A program made the position numbers and the translations under genes. A stretch of DNA of 64,000 bases from Syngnathus acus (Eukaryota; Chordata; Actinopteri; Syngnathiformes; Syngnathidae). Positions 1-9,721 of the stretch are shown here, piece after piece; within the stretch, counting starts at the first letter, position 1; the number at the start of each line of letters is the position of its first letter. The notes below the pieces were generated by a model. It saw only the letters and a list, made by a program, of their open reading frames with translations. It searched no databases and was not told the origin of the DNA. Location of the stretch: NCBI RefSeq assembly GCF_901709675.1, contig NC_051095.1:25773956-25837955 (forward strand). Reading direction: 5' to 3'.

Positions 1-547
1 TTTTCAGTCTTATTTCAATGCAAAAAAACATCGTCTTATATTCAGGCCAATACGATAGTAAAAAAACCAAAACATTCTGTCATGGAAAAGAATGTAACAG
101 TGGATGTAAATGTTTAATTACAATTACTCAAATATTAAAATACAGCTGGGTTACAACTGCTGCCTTCCTATCCGATTCATCAACGGATCAGTGTGGGGGG
201 TGGGGTGGTAGACGATTCGTTGAACGAATCCTTTGAACAATTCTTTTTAGTGAACTGATCCCTAAAGATTCAGTTCACTCAAAAGAACTGGAATGCACAT
301 CACTAGCATTTGGTCAAGCGGGCAATAATCAACGGCAATATATCATTTTGTATGTTCTGTCTTGTCTTTGCTTGTGAACTACTACAATGTCAATACATTT
401 TAGCCCAGTCTTTATTTAAGGAATTACATTTTCTTGTCTTCATTCGTTGACGAAAATGCACACTGATTTAGTCCCACTTTTTGTATACGAGTAGAGGCTT
501 TTAGTCTCGTCTAGTTTTCGTCCGGTGGAAAATGTGCATTGATGAAT
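1..547. other. No gene; decayed repeat fragments
   Basis: No coding signal stands out. Around 150-300 there are several GAACGAATC / AGTTCACT / GAACTGAATC-like words of the kind found in decayed fish MITEs, and around 440-545 a stretch rich in 'gacgaaaatg' and 'agtctcgtct' words that also looks like a degraded DNA-transposon end. Neither could be bounded by a target duplication, so no family is assigned. Confidence 0.4.
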
Positions 548-559
548 ATATATTCATCT

Positions 560-688
560 AGTTGTACTAGGTTCATCTTGTTTTTTCTTTTTCAATTACT
601 TCACTGGTTCTTCTATATCAAACAAATTGTTTTTAGGTTCATTTACCTGACATGTTTCGGCGGGTTCTTCCGCCTTCATCAGAGTGTC
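560..688 (-). mobile_element. Small Penelope-like/hammerhead-bearing retroelement, copy 1
   Basis: The insertion is flanked by a 12-bp direct repeat, atatattcatct, at 548-559 and 689-700. Read on the minus strand, the unit begins near a hammerhead-like core: CTGATGA, a stem GGCGG/CCGCC, then GAAAC and ATGTC. It ends in a tail rich in 'gaaccagtgaagtaattg' words. Further copies lie at 28992-29114 (plus strand) and 53016-53190 (palindromic). Hammerhead motifs of this layout are known from the terminal repeats of Penelope-like elements. No reverse transcriptase is present, so this is a non-autonomous or truncated copy. Confidence 0.7.
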
Positions 689-764
689 ATATATTCATCT
701 AGTTTCCCTTAACAAAATTAACTCTAGTTAGTGTGAAGGCCTTCACACTTATGTTATACTACAC

Positions 765-1788
765 CAGGGGTCGGGAACCTTTTTGGCAGACAGAGCCATA
801 AATGCCCATTTTTAAAAAATAATTTACCGTGAGAGCCATACCATTTAAAAAACAAAAGATAGGCTAAATACAATGCATGTATTTTAATTAAGACCAATGA
901 TTTTTTGAGTGTACTAATGTATTCTTTTTAATAACGTTTTAATATTGAAGTCTAGAAAAAAAAAACTTTTCTTTATCCGTGAAGTCGTCAGAGAGTTCAT
1001 TATGTTTTGAAATACTCGCCATCCGTGAATGGCTTTCCGTTCCTCACAATTGTTAATGCGCCAGCAAAACTAGCTGAATTAAAGTCTCCTTGTCTGGTCC
1101 ATACACGGAGTTGCTGTTGAAGAGCTTGGACCTTCCTCTGGAGCTCTTCACACGCTTTCTTTCTGCTGTCCCCAGCTGGGTATTTGGTCACAAATGTAGC
1201 ATGTCGTGTCTCAAAGTGGCGCTTGATATTGGAGCGTTTCATTGATGCAAATTTGTCATTGCATATAAGGCACGTAGCAGAGCCTCCTCTCTCTACAAAT
1301 GCAAATTCTACGGTCCACTCACTCAGAAATGTTCGGTAATCGTCTTTTTTTTTTTCTCTTCGCCATCTTTCTTGCTTGCCTGGCAGACACCAGCTAGCTA
1401 GCTGAAATTTTAAATAAAGCGGATGGAATTTTACCTCTCATGACCCCGTAGGCACCGCACCGTATTGTCCAATAAAAATCACGCTTTTTTTGTCCGACCT
1501 GGCGTCACTCTTCTGTACACCGAAGGGCAGCTGGGATTGGCTGATAAGACGCAACCGTGGATTTCAGCGGTAGAAAACAGATGGGATGGATTGCAAACGT
1601 GATCATATTTTATATTTTGAAAGCTAATTTACCATTTTGATTTCAGTGGGTCTATTTTTTACTTTGATAATATAACGAAATTATTTATGACTTCAATTGT
1701 GTAAACAAATGTCAGATTTGTCCGTGAGCCACACGCAGTCACCAAAAGAGCCATATCTGGCTCGCGAGCCATAGGTTCCCGACCCCTG
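765..1788 (-). mobile_element. hAT DNA transposon, internally deleted
   Basis: Perfect terminal inverted repeats CAGGGGTCGGGAACC / GGTTCCCGACCCCTG are flanked by a perfect 8-bp target duplication, tactacac, at 757-764 and 1789-1796. Both features are diagnostic of hAT elements. At 1,024 bp it is far too short for a full transposase. Only an N-terminal fragment remains on the minus strand, so mobility would need a helper in trans. Confidence 0.92.
1000..1366 (-). pseudogene. hAT transposase N-terminus with BED-type zinc finger (fragment)
   Basis: The minus strand opens with an ATG at 1366 followed by a lysine/arginine-rich start. It then encodes a zinc-finger-like segment of the form CLIC...RHFETRH, typical of the DNA-binding N-terminus of hAT transposases related to the GTF2IRD2/SCAND3 group. 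A long A/T homopolymer at about 1347-1357 breaks the frame between the start and the finger, by what looks like a single base. The ORF then runs to about 1000 with a short coiled-coil-like stretch (EELQRKVQALQQQL). The catalytic RNase H-like core and the C-terminal dimerisation region are absent, so this is a broken transposase remnant. Confidence 0.7.
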
Positions 1789-1839
1789 TACTACACCATT
1801 CACTTTATTATTGTGTGAAGGCGAAGGCTTTTTTGACGC

Positions 1840-2655
1840 TTAACTCGTTCCACATACTTCAACCGATTCACTCCGTTCCACTTTTAACTTATTCCAAATA
1901 TTCATAACACCGTTGCTAAAAAATTTTTCATTCCAAAAATTTTCCGTTTTCACAAAATTCACAAATTTCCGGCAAATTTTTCCCCATTCATTCTTAATGG
2001 CACATTCAACATTTCACATTTATGTCGTTCCAGTTTGAAATTCACATCATTCAGCACATTCAAATCACATTTGGAAAGATTCTCGACATTCCCAAAATTG
2101 CCAAATTCAAAAATTTCACGTTTTCACGTTTAAAATTTGTGCAAAATTTCACAAAATTTCCTTTTTCACTTCTCATTTCTACATTTTTCAACCGATTCAA
2201 CCCATTCCAACTCATTTACATCCTTCCAGTTTGAAATTCACATAATTCAGCACATTCAAATCACATTGGGGACATTCCCAAAATTGACAAATTCAAAAAT
2301 TTCACATCTTCGCGTTTAAAATTACGCAAAATTTCACAGTTTCACAAAATTTCGTTTTTCACTTCTAATTTCTACCGATTCAAATCGTTCCAACTTTCAA
2401 CTGTTCATCTTTTGCCTACCTATTCCACACCTTCACACTTACCAAAAATTCAAAATTTTCAATTTTGAAATTCACACCAAATTTTCCAAAATTTAGTTTT
2501 TCCCTTCTAATTTCTACATTTTTCAACCGGTTCAACCCATTTCAACTTTATTCACTTTGTTCACCTTGTGCTTACCATATCCACCCCCTTCACCCCCACT
2601 TCCACTATGCTTACCCAATTCACCCTTTCACCCCCACTTCCACAGTGTAGCGGCT
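1840..2655. repeat. AT-rich tandem repeat, about 198-bp unit
   Basis: The words 'tccagtttgaaattcacat' and 'ttcagcacattcaaatcacat' recur at about 2028 and 2226, with a more divergent third unit near 2465. Each unit also carries 'ttcacaaaattt' and 'tttcaaccgattcaaccc' words. The region is built of T/A/C-rich short words with almost no G on the plus strand. Predicted peptides here are low-complexity Phe/Ser/Ile runs, so no gene is called. Confidence 0.75.
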
Positions 2656-2684
2656 ATCTTGGATTGACCCTGAAGCGCCCCAAA

Positions 2685-3500
2685 TTACATCAAAGTGAAC
2701 CGGAAGTGCCCCAAATCAAACCGGAAGTGACCTAAATTAAACCGGAAGTGCCCCAAATAAACCGGAAGTGACCTTTTAAAACCGGAAGTGACCCCAAATA
2801 AACCGGAAGTGACATAAATAAAACCGGAAGTGCTCCAAATAAACCGGAAGTGGCCTAATTTAAACCGAAAGTGCCCCAAATCAAACCGGAAATGACCCAA
2901 GTAAACCGTAAGTCACCTAAATTAAACCGTAAGTGACTCAAATAAACCGGAAGTGACCTAAATTAGACCGGAAGTGCCCAAAAAAAAACGTTTTAAACCG
3001 GAAGTGACCTTAAAAAAACATGACCTCAACTAAACCGGAAGTGACCTAAATTAAACCGGAAGTGCCCCAAATAAACCGGAAGTGACCTCAACTAAACCAG
3101 AAGTGACTGACTCCAGACAAACAGGAAGTGCCCCCAAATAAACCGGAAGTGACCTTTTTAAACCGGAAGTGCCCCAAATCAAACCGGAAGTGTCTTAAAT
3201 TGAACTGGAAGTGCTCCATTATAAACCGAAAGTGATCTCGTTTAAACCGAAAGTGACCTAAATTAAACCAGAAGTGCCACAAATAAACCCGAAGTGCCCC
3301 AAATCAAACCAGAAATGACCTCATTCAAAACCGGAAGTGACCTAAATTAAACCGGAAGTGCCCCAAATAAACCAGAAGTGACCTAAAATAAACCAGAAGT
3401 GACTCCAAACAAAACGGAAGTGCCCCAAATAAACCGTGATCTTTTTTAACCGGAAGTGACCACAAAAAACCGAAGTGACCTCAACTAAACCAACCACCTG
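2685..3500. repeat. Minisatellite of ACCGGAAGTG-containing 16-21-bp units
   Basis: About three dozen units of the form aaaccggaagtgacct/cccc-aaat follow one another. By eye roughly twenty contain the exact word ACCGGAAGTG and the others differ by one base. Open frames on the minus strand (GHFRF repeats) are a by-product of the repeat and not genes. The conserved word matches the textbook ETS-family DNA-binding consensus, but any function is inference. Confidence 0.9.
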
Positions 3501-3990
3501 ATGAAGTACAGCCGGCAATGTCCTTTTCTGCACGAAGCGTCCATGTGAGCAGACCAGTCGAGTTTGTCGTCCAGCAACACTCCAAGGTATTTACAGGTCT
3601 GCACCACCTCTACACAGACCTAGACAGATATATTGACAGTATAATGGGGGAAATGTATTGTCAGCATTAACAGTGGATGACATCAAATGCAGTCAAACAG
3701 GTTAATTTGGAATGCAATGTAAGTGTTTCTAGTGAATGCATAAATACTATTAACGATATGTACAGGGTCCGGCAAAATTATCTGAAACATTTGTAGGTTT
3801 AATAAAATGCAAATAAATTAAAGAGAAAAAAGTTTTTTTCATTTTCGAAAAGTACATATAATGCTGTTTTGTTTCGTTTCATTTTCGTTTTCGAATAATT
3901 TTATTTTGGTCTTACCGTTGCCACACTTTCTGGAGTTCTGGCGGTGCGAGGTCGGCCGTTTGATTTTCGTTTCAATGCTGAGCCACTGGC
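3500..3990. other. No gene seen
   Basis: Non-coding sequence between the minisatellite and a Rex3 fragment. There is an A/T-rich patch near 3780-3850 ('gggtccggcaaaattatctg' onward) that looks like a decayed repeat end. Nothing else could be identified. Confidence 0.4.
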
Positions 3991-3999
3991 TCTGAAGTT

Positions 4000-4890
4000 A
4001 GTAACCCATAACAAGATCGTGGTGGAGGGGTTTGCGTGTCCCTATGATCCTAGGAGCCATGTTGTCTGGGGCTTCATGCCCCTGGTAGGGTCACCCATGG
4101 CAAAAGGGTCCTAGGTGAGGGGCCAAGCAAAGCACGGCTCAGAAGACCTCTTATGATGAATACAATATATGGACCTAGTTTTCCCTCGCCCGGAAGCGGG
4201 TCACCGGGGCCTCCCTCTGGAGCCAGGCCTGGAGGTGGGGCTCGAAGGCGAGCGTCTGGTGGCCGGGCCTTCGACCATGGGGCCCGGCCGGGCACATCCC
4301 GAAAAGAAAACGTGGGTCCCCCTTCCCATTGGCTCACCACCTGCAGGAGGGGCCAAAGGGGTCGAGTGCAAAGCGAGCTGGGTGGCGGTCAAAGGCGGGT
4401 ACCTTGGCGGTCCGATCCCCGGCTGCAGTGGCTGGCTCTTGGGACATGGAATGTCACCTCTCTGGCTGGAAAGGAGCCCGAGCTGGTGTGTGAGGCAGAA
4501 AAGTTTCGACTAGAAATAGTCGGACTTGCCTCCACACATAGTTTGGGCTCTGGTACAAGCCCTCTTGAGAGGGTTTGGACTCTCTTCCACTCTGGAGTTG
4601 CCCACGGTGAGAGGCGTCGAGCAGGTGTGGGCATACTTATTGCCCCCTGGCTGGGCGCCTGCACATTGGGGTTCACCCCGGTGAACGAGAGGATAGCCTC
4701 CCTCCGCCTTCGGGTGGCGAGACGGGTCCTGACTGTTATTTGTGCCTATGCACCACCCTTCTGGGGACTATCGTTCTACTGGGTGACTTCAATGCTCACG
4801 TGGGCAATGACAGTGAGAGCTGGAAGGCCGTCATTGGGAGGAACGGCCCCCCGGATCTGAACCCGAGTGGTGTTCTATTGTTGGACATCT
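4000..4890 (+). pseudogene. Rex3/RTE-type LINE, 5' end with endonuclease fragment
   Basis: The plus strand encodes an apurinic-type endonuclease fragment. Visible motifs are LGTWNVTSL near 4440 (the start of the endonuclease domain), THSLGSG, and, after a frame change, [10 protein letters not shown] near 4780, the conserved Asp-bearing endonuclease motif. These signatures are characteristic of the Rex3/RTE LINEs common in fish. A deletion after the cysteine-alanine-tyrosine segment near 4755 joins distant parts of the domain in a different frame. The fragment stops at about 4890, where the 3' tail of an opposite-strand LINE begins. No reverse transcriptase follows, so it is dead. Confidence 0.8.
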
Positions 4891-5428
4891 ATGCTTGTTT
4901 GTTTGTTTGTTTGTTTGTTTATTTTGAACATTAAAGAAATACAAGAAAAAAGTAAAAATACAGAAAAATGATAACTCCATAGTACAATAGAACATAAAAA
5001 GAAAGAAAAAAAAATGATATTGCATTATAATTTTCCCTTCATCGTAAAATCATATTTGTTCAAAAGGGAGTAGAAGGAAGCCTAAGCTTATCTGACTCTA
5101 CCCAATGTAACTACATATTTCTGTTTGATTCTGTCAAAAATTTTACCACAGTCAAATATATTAAAGAGAAAAAAAAAATATATATATTATTATTATTTTT
5201 TTTTTAGATAAATACAAAAGCTACTTAAACAACTTCACAGCATGTTACGGTATCCCGTCAATATTTTGTCCTTATACATTTTTTTAAACTTAGGTAAGGT
5301 ACTACAGTTCTTTAGTTCTTCACTGCTGGTGTTCCATAATTCCACACCTTTAACTGTTATACAATGTAACTTTAAGTTTGTTCTCACCAAATCTCTTTTA
5401 AACATAAGTGTTCCTCTTAAATAATAGG
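4890..5428 (-). mobile_element. 3' end of two-ORF LINE (copy a), downstream part
   Basis: On the minus strand the end of a reverse transcriptase ORF is visible at about 5428-5242 (motif GVELWNT), followed by a 3' UTR and a terminal (AAAC)n tract at 4893-4920. The same C-terminal motif and UTR organisation are found in the copy ending near 59020. The upstream continuation of this ORF lies on the other side of a DNA transposon, at 7344-7650. The two parts are therefore one LINE split by a later insertion. Confidence 0.75.
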
Positions 5429-6104
5429 TACCGTAATTTTCGGACTATAAGTCGCACCGGAGTATAAGTCGCACCAGCCATAAAATGCCCAAAAATGTGA
5501 AAAAAAACATATATAAGTCGCTCCGGAGTATAAGTCGCATTTTGGGGGGCAATTTATTCGACAAAATCCAACACAAAGAACAGACATGAACGAGCAACAA
5601 CAGGCTAAACGATACGGTATGCTAACGTGACAAACACAAACGAGGAGCTGAGAACGGGCCTGACGTAACATTCAGTTATTTAAAAAAAACTATTACATAA
5701 ATAACACGTTTATAAAACCATCTGTGTCACTCCAATTCATTAAATCCATCGATCGTCCTTTGTCAACAATGCCGTGTGCCGCGCCGCAGTTCAAATTATT
5801 CCACAGGCCCATACAACGACATATAAACTATATTTTAAATAACTATCACATAAACAACAATATTATCAAACCATTTGTGTCACTCCAAATCATTAAATCC
5901 ATCGATCGAATTTCTCGTCCTTTATGTCATCCTGGTGACAGAGGACATGTCCAGAGGATATGGCGCTTTAAAGTATTAATTACTTTATTTGATTTTTTCT
6001 CTCTATTTTTCATGTTTTGAATATGTTCAAGATAAAGATATCAAAGCATGTGAAGTGATCAACTATACTAAAAATAACGTGAAGTGGTCAACTATACTTG
6101 TAAG

Positions 6105-7217
6105 TACCGTATTTTCCGCACTATTAGGCGCACCTAAAAACTTACATTTTACTAAAAAAAACACAGTGCGCCTTATAATGCAGAGCGCCTTATATATGGA
6201 TCAATTGGTGAATTTGTTGATCCATACTGGTTGTACACAGTCCTCTGCCAAAATGTTTCAGTACGTTTTAGTACGACTAGTACATTACAAGGTCGCATCG
6301 CTTCCCAACATTACGGCAACTGTAGTCAGGGGGCGTCACCGAATAGCTGTTGTACCCGCGAGGCTATTTCATTTCAAAATAGGCTACTCCGTTAATGTTT
6401 CGAGTAAATTTACGGATTGATATGGAAGGGAAACATAGGTAAGCAGTACCAATGTGTTAGATCGAACTTTAGTCAGTTCCGATCATTTTATAGGAGATCG
6501 TTTGAGAAACGCGATTGTTTACACTTTGCTGAGGCTCATGGGAGATTGCGAGCTGAGGCTCATGGGAATTTGCGGATGGCTAATGCTATAACGATAGCTG
6601 CTATACGCACCAGGCTATTTCATGTCAAAATAGGCTGCTCTGTTAATGTTTCGAGTAAATCTACGGATCGATATGGAAGGGAAACATAGGTAAGTAGTAC
6701 CAATGCGTTAGATCGAACTTTAGTCAGTTCCGATCATTTTATAGGAGATCGTTTGAGAAACGCGATTGTTTACACTTTGCTGAGGCTCATGGGAGATTGC
6801 GAGCTGAGGCTCATGGGAATTTGCGGATGGCTAATGCTATAAATATAGCTGCTATACGCACCAGGCTATTTCATGTCAAAATAGGCTGCTCCGTTAATGT
6901 TTCGAGTAAATCTACGGATCGATATGGAAGGGAAACATAGGTAAGTAGTACCAATGCGTTAGATCAAACTTTAGTCAGTTCCGATCATTTTATAGGAGAT
7001 CGTTTGAGAAACGCGATTGTTTACAGAGGGCTCGTTGGTTATTGGCTAGTGGATGCATACCGCAACCCTAGTCAACCTCAGTTTGTTGCAGTATAGCTTC
7101 TATTTTATGCGCCTTATAATCCAGTGCGCCTTATATATGGACAAAGTTTTAAAATGGGCCGTTCATTGAAGGTGCGCCTTATAATCCGGTGCGCCTAATA
7201 GTGCGGAAAATACGGTA
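6105..7217. mobile_element. Nested DNA transposon with TACCGTATTTTCCGCAC ends
   Basis: The inverted ends TACCGTATTTTCCGCACTAT...ATAGTGCGGAAAATACGGTA are followed inside by 'aggcgcacc' and 'gtgcgccttata' words on both sides. It lies wholly inside the 5429-7343 element. Its interior contains three tandem units of about 252 bp and no recognisable transposase. Related decayed 'gtgcgcctt' words also occur at 15345-15420. Confidence 0.8.
6361..7060 (+). repeat. Three tandem units of about 252 bp
   Basis: The phrase 'aggctatttcat' recurs at about 6361, 6612 and 6866, each followed by 'gtttcgagtaaat', 'atggaagggaaacatagg' and 'gattgtttaca'. The third unit is cut short after about 200 bp. The units are close to identical, which implies expansion after the host transposon had formed. 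Confidence 0.85.
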
Positions 7218-7343
7218 AGTGATGTGTTAATGATCAAGTAAAAATTTGTGAAAAAAAACATATATAAGTCGCTCCTGAGTATAAGTCGCCCCCCCACCCA
7301 AACTATGAAAAAAACCGCGATTTATAGTCCGAAAATTACGGTA

Positions 7344-7650
7344 CTTTCCCTCCACTCAAACAACCTCTGGATACTGTTTGGCAATTGATTATTTTTTATT
7401 TTGTACATGAGTTGGATGGTTTTAAAGTTGACTAGGTCGTTGTATTTCAGTGAGTTCAGTTTAATAAAGAGAGGGTTAGATGGTTCTCTATAATCAGCAT
7501 TATTTACAAGTCGTATTGCTTTTTTTTGAAGAATGAAGATTGGATCTGTGTTTGTTTTGTATGTATTGCCCCACACCTCCACACAGTACATAATGTATGG
7601 GAGTATGAAGGAGCAGTACAAGGAATATAATGATGACTGATTTATAAGGT
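7344..7650 (-). pseudogene. Two-ORF LINE reverse transcriptase C-terminus (copy a, upstream part)
   Basis: The minus strand encodes the thumb/C-terminal part of a non-LTR reverse transcriptase. The segment contains YCSFILPYIMYCVEVWG, then QKKAIRLV and LYKIKN-like words, as in many CR1/jockey-group LINEs. Its frame runs into the DNA transposon at 7343 and continues in spirit at 5428 on the far side. Upstream (above 7650) it is cut off where the BEL/Pao fragment begins, so the catalytic reverse transcriptase core is missing. Confidence 0.75.
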
Positions 7651-8159
7651 ATTTTACTTTATATAATACTGCTAGTGATTTTGAAATTTTTCATTTGATA
7701 TACGTCACGTTTCAGAGCTTCTGCTTCAACACATTCATCAGCAAATTGGCCATTGTGGCAGAAATCACATCTTGGCAAGTTTAAGGCAAAAATATTGGAT
7801 TCCTTGTGCAAATTCTCTTGCAAGGGAAATTGTGAACAATTGTGTCCCCTGCAGGCGGAACTTTGCACGTGCAGGTGAACAAAAGATGGCCGATCTGCCA
7901 ATTGATCGTTTGACTCCTGACCTCCCTCCATTCTCACATGTTGGAGTGGATTACTTTGGACCAATAGAGGTGAGAAGAGGGCGTGGCATGGCAAAACGTT
8001 ATGGCGTGCTATTTAATTGCCTGAGCAGTCCATTTGGAAGTAGCACTGTGAGTGTCAGTTTCAGTTCAGTTCAAATTTCAAAGGTTAGATGTTGTATAGT
8101 TCTTGTCACACGCTTATCTTAAAACACTGTGTACAGCTGTTGCTCATACCCTTTTGAAG

Positions 8160-8340
8160 GTGGAGGTAGAATGTCCAAATGGAGGCAAGCAGGCATGCAG
8201 GCCGAGGTAGAGAGGCAATGGCAGGCAGGCAGGCAGGCCGAGGGAGAGAGGCAATGGCAGGCAGGCAAAGGTGGTAGGCCAAGCAAGGATAGGGGGGAGA
8301 GGGAATGGCAGGCAGGCAAACAGGTGGCACACAGGTACAA
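8160..8340. repeat. GGCAGGCA minisatellite
   Basis: Purine-rich units built from 'ggcaggcaggc' and 'gagagaggcaatgg' recur with a period of about 40 bp. The region sits within the insertion that separates the first two integrase blocks of the BEL/Pao fragment. Open frames on both strands here are repeat artefacts. Confidence 0.8.
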
Positions 8341-9158
8341 ATCCAAATTGTTTGTAAATCAACTAAGGTTTCAACATAAAGGGTTCAAAGAAGTAAACTA
8401 AAGTTTGGTTTCTAAATTCCAAGTTTCAAGTTCCAAAAACTACAAGCCTGGAGCAGGCTTGAAGTAGCTTGAAGCGGGCTTTTTAGCGGTAAAAAACGAT
8501 GTCACTACTGTCTTCCTTCCTTGTCTAACTGAGACTAACTACCAAGTGGGAGCAGCCTATTTATTTCCCTGATCAGGTGACTGATCAGGTGACCAAAGGC
8601 TTTGTCAAATAAAGGTCCATGGCCCAAGGCCAGCGAATCTTAAACAAAAATAAGAATTTAAGCTAAGGTAACTAAATTGGCTCCAACAAGCACACTCAAT
8701 GGATACAGACTCTTGCGTGAATGCGTTTAGGCGCTTCATAGCCAGAAGAGGCCAAGTGAAAGAATTAAGGTCGGACAATGGAACTAATTTGATCTCTGCT
8801 GAAAAGGAGCTACGAGAAGCACTAAAACGATGGAACATGGATCAAATTGAGCGTAGTCTTATCCAGAAAGGTGTCAAGTGGACGTTCAATCCTCCAGCTG
8901 GTGCACACCATGGAGGCATCTGGGAGCGCATAATAAGAATGGTGAAAAGGATATTATCCTCCATCACAAACCAGCAGTCTTTGGATGATGAAGGATTAGT
9001 AACAGTGATGTGCGAGGTTGAATCCATCCTGAACAGCCGTCCTTTGACAACCGTTTCCAGTGACCCTAATGACTTGGAACCACTGACGCCTAATCACCTA
9101 CTGCAGCTAAAGGTCCAGCCCGTGCTTCCACCAGGAACATTCAAACAGGAAGACTTCA

Positions 9159-9503
9159 GAGTCAGAGTCAGTCAGCTTTATTGTCAATTCCTTCATGCTA
9201 AGACACACAAAGAAACCGAAATTTCGTTTCCCCTATCCCACGGTGACGAGACACAGTACACGATTAACATACAAGTAAAACAACGGGGGAGAGAGTTCAG
9301 GACCCCAACAGCCTGGAGATCACAAACTTCGCCAGTGGCGAGCAGTGCTAGCATCCCACAACAGAGTCCCGGCACCATTCGTCACGGATGTAGACGCACA
9401 GCCCACCTCCTTGCGATGTTCCCCCTCGGACAATGGCCCGGTCCGCCCGATAGCACGCCATCCGCTCCGAGCGCCTTTAATGTCCCCGCTTCAAAGTCCA
9501 GAC
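9159..9503 (-). mobile_element. Mini-LINE: internally deleted L2/CR1-type LINE
   Basis: On the minus strand this about 345-bp insert begins with the 5' segment of the LINE family seen at 46700-49880 (matching 'ttaatgtccccg' near 49765 on the plus strand). It then jumps to the endonuclease region (matching about 49310-49440), and then to the 3' UTR and tail (matching about 46700-46830 and 46985-47010). It ends in the AATAAAG-like signal and GACTCTGACTCTG-type tail. AGACTT flanks both sides of the insertion in the Pao integrase. Both ends of the parent are therefore kept and the middle is lost, like a LINE-derived SINE. Confidence 0.7.
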
Positions 9504-9671
9504 TTGTATGCCCGAAGGCGATGGCGGCAAACACAGTATATCGCAGATCTTTTCTGGACACGGTGGATACGGGAATATGTTCCACTCATGCAAGAAAGAT
9601 CCATCATGGTCCCGCATCAGGCCCAACTTTGGTGTGGGAGACATTGTTGTGATAGCTGATCCTACAGCACA

Positions 9672-9721
9672 ACTCTCATGTCAATCTTTTCAGACTGATC
9701 ATCCTTTAACCAGGTTATTGT
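9672..9721 (-). repeat. Displaced 50-bp LINE endonuclease fragment
   Basis: The sequence from 'aactctcatgtcaatctttt' to 'cctttaaccagg' is repeated almost exactly at about 11768-11815, inside the endonuclease region of the adjacent LINE and in the same orientation. It lies exactly at the junction between the BEL/Pao fragment and the truncated 3' side of that LINE. It looks like a template-switch or repair patch. Confidence 0.8.

Larger units (their letters stand above)
5429..7343. mobile_element. DNA transposon/MITE with TACCGTAATTTTCGG ends
   Basis: The terminal inverted repeats TACCGTAATTTTCGGACTATAA / TTATAGTCCGAAAATTACGGTA (abbreviated here) bound the element. Subterminal 'ataagtcgc' words recur at both ends. 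It interrupts the C-terminal coding region of the LINE on the minus strand, with the two LINE halves at 5242-5428 and 7344-7621. No transposase is present. A second transposon with related but distinct ends is nested inside. The superfamily is not assigned. The target duplication is probably a short TA or GTAC palindrome that is part of the terminus. Confidence 0.75.
7695..9672 (+). pseudogene. BEL/Pao retrotransposon integrase, interrupted twice
   Basis: Three blocks on the plus strand make up one integrase. Block 1 (7695-8030) has the H2C2 zinc-binding region (HQQIGH...NNCVPC) and the first catalytic Asp in VGVDYFGP. Block 2 (8695-9158) has the second Asp in RSDNGTN and the catalytic Glu in GGIWERIIRM. 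Block 3 (about 9503-9672) has RRRWRQ and GVGDIVVIAD. The gap at 8030-8695 is an insertion holding a minisatellite, and the gap at 9159-9503 is a mini-LINE with an AGACTT target duplication. The DDE residues are all still visible. No gag, protease, reverse transcriptase or LTRs were found, so this is an orphan 3' part of pol. Confidence 0.85.

Noticed and set aside
2685-3533. Minus-strand GHFRF-repeat proteins
   Set aside because: They are translations of the ACCGGAAGTG minisatellite, with frames that end whenever a unit length changes.
8106-8401. Overlapping Cys/Leu-rich and Gln/Gly-rich frames
   Set aside because: They are artefacts of the GGCAGGCA minisatellite.
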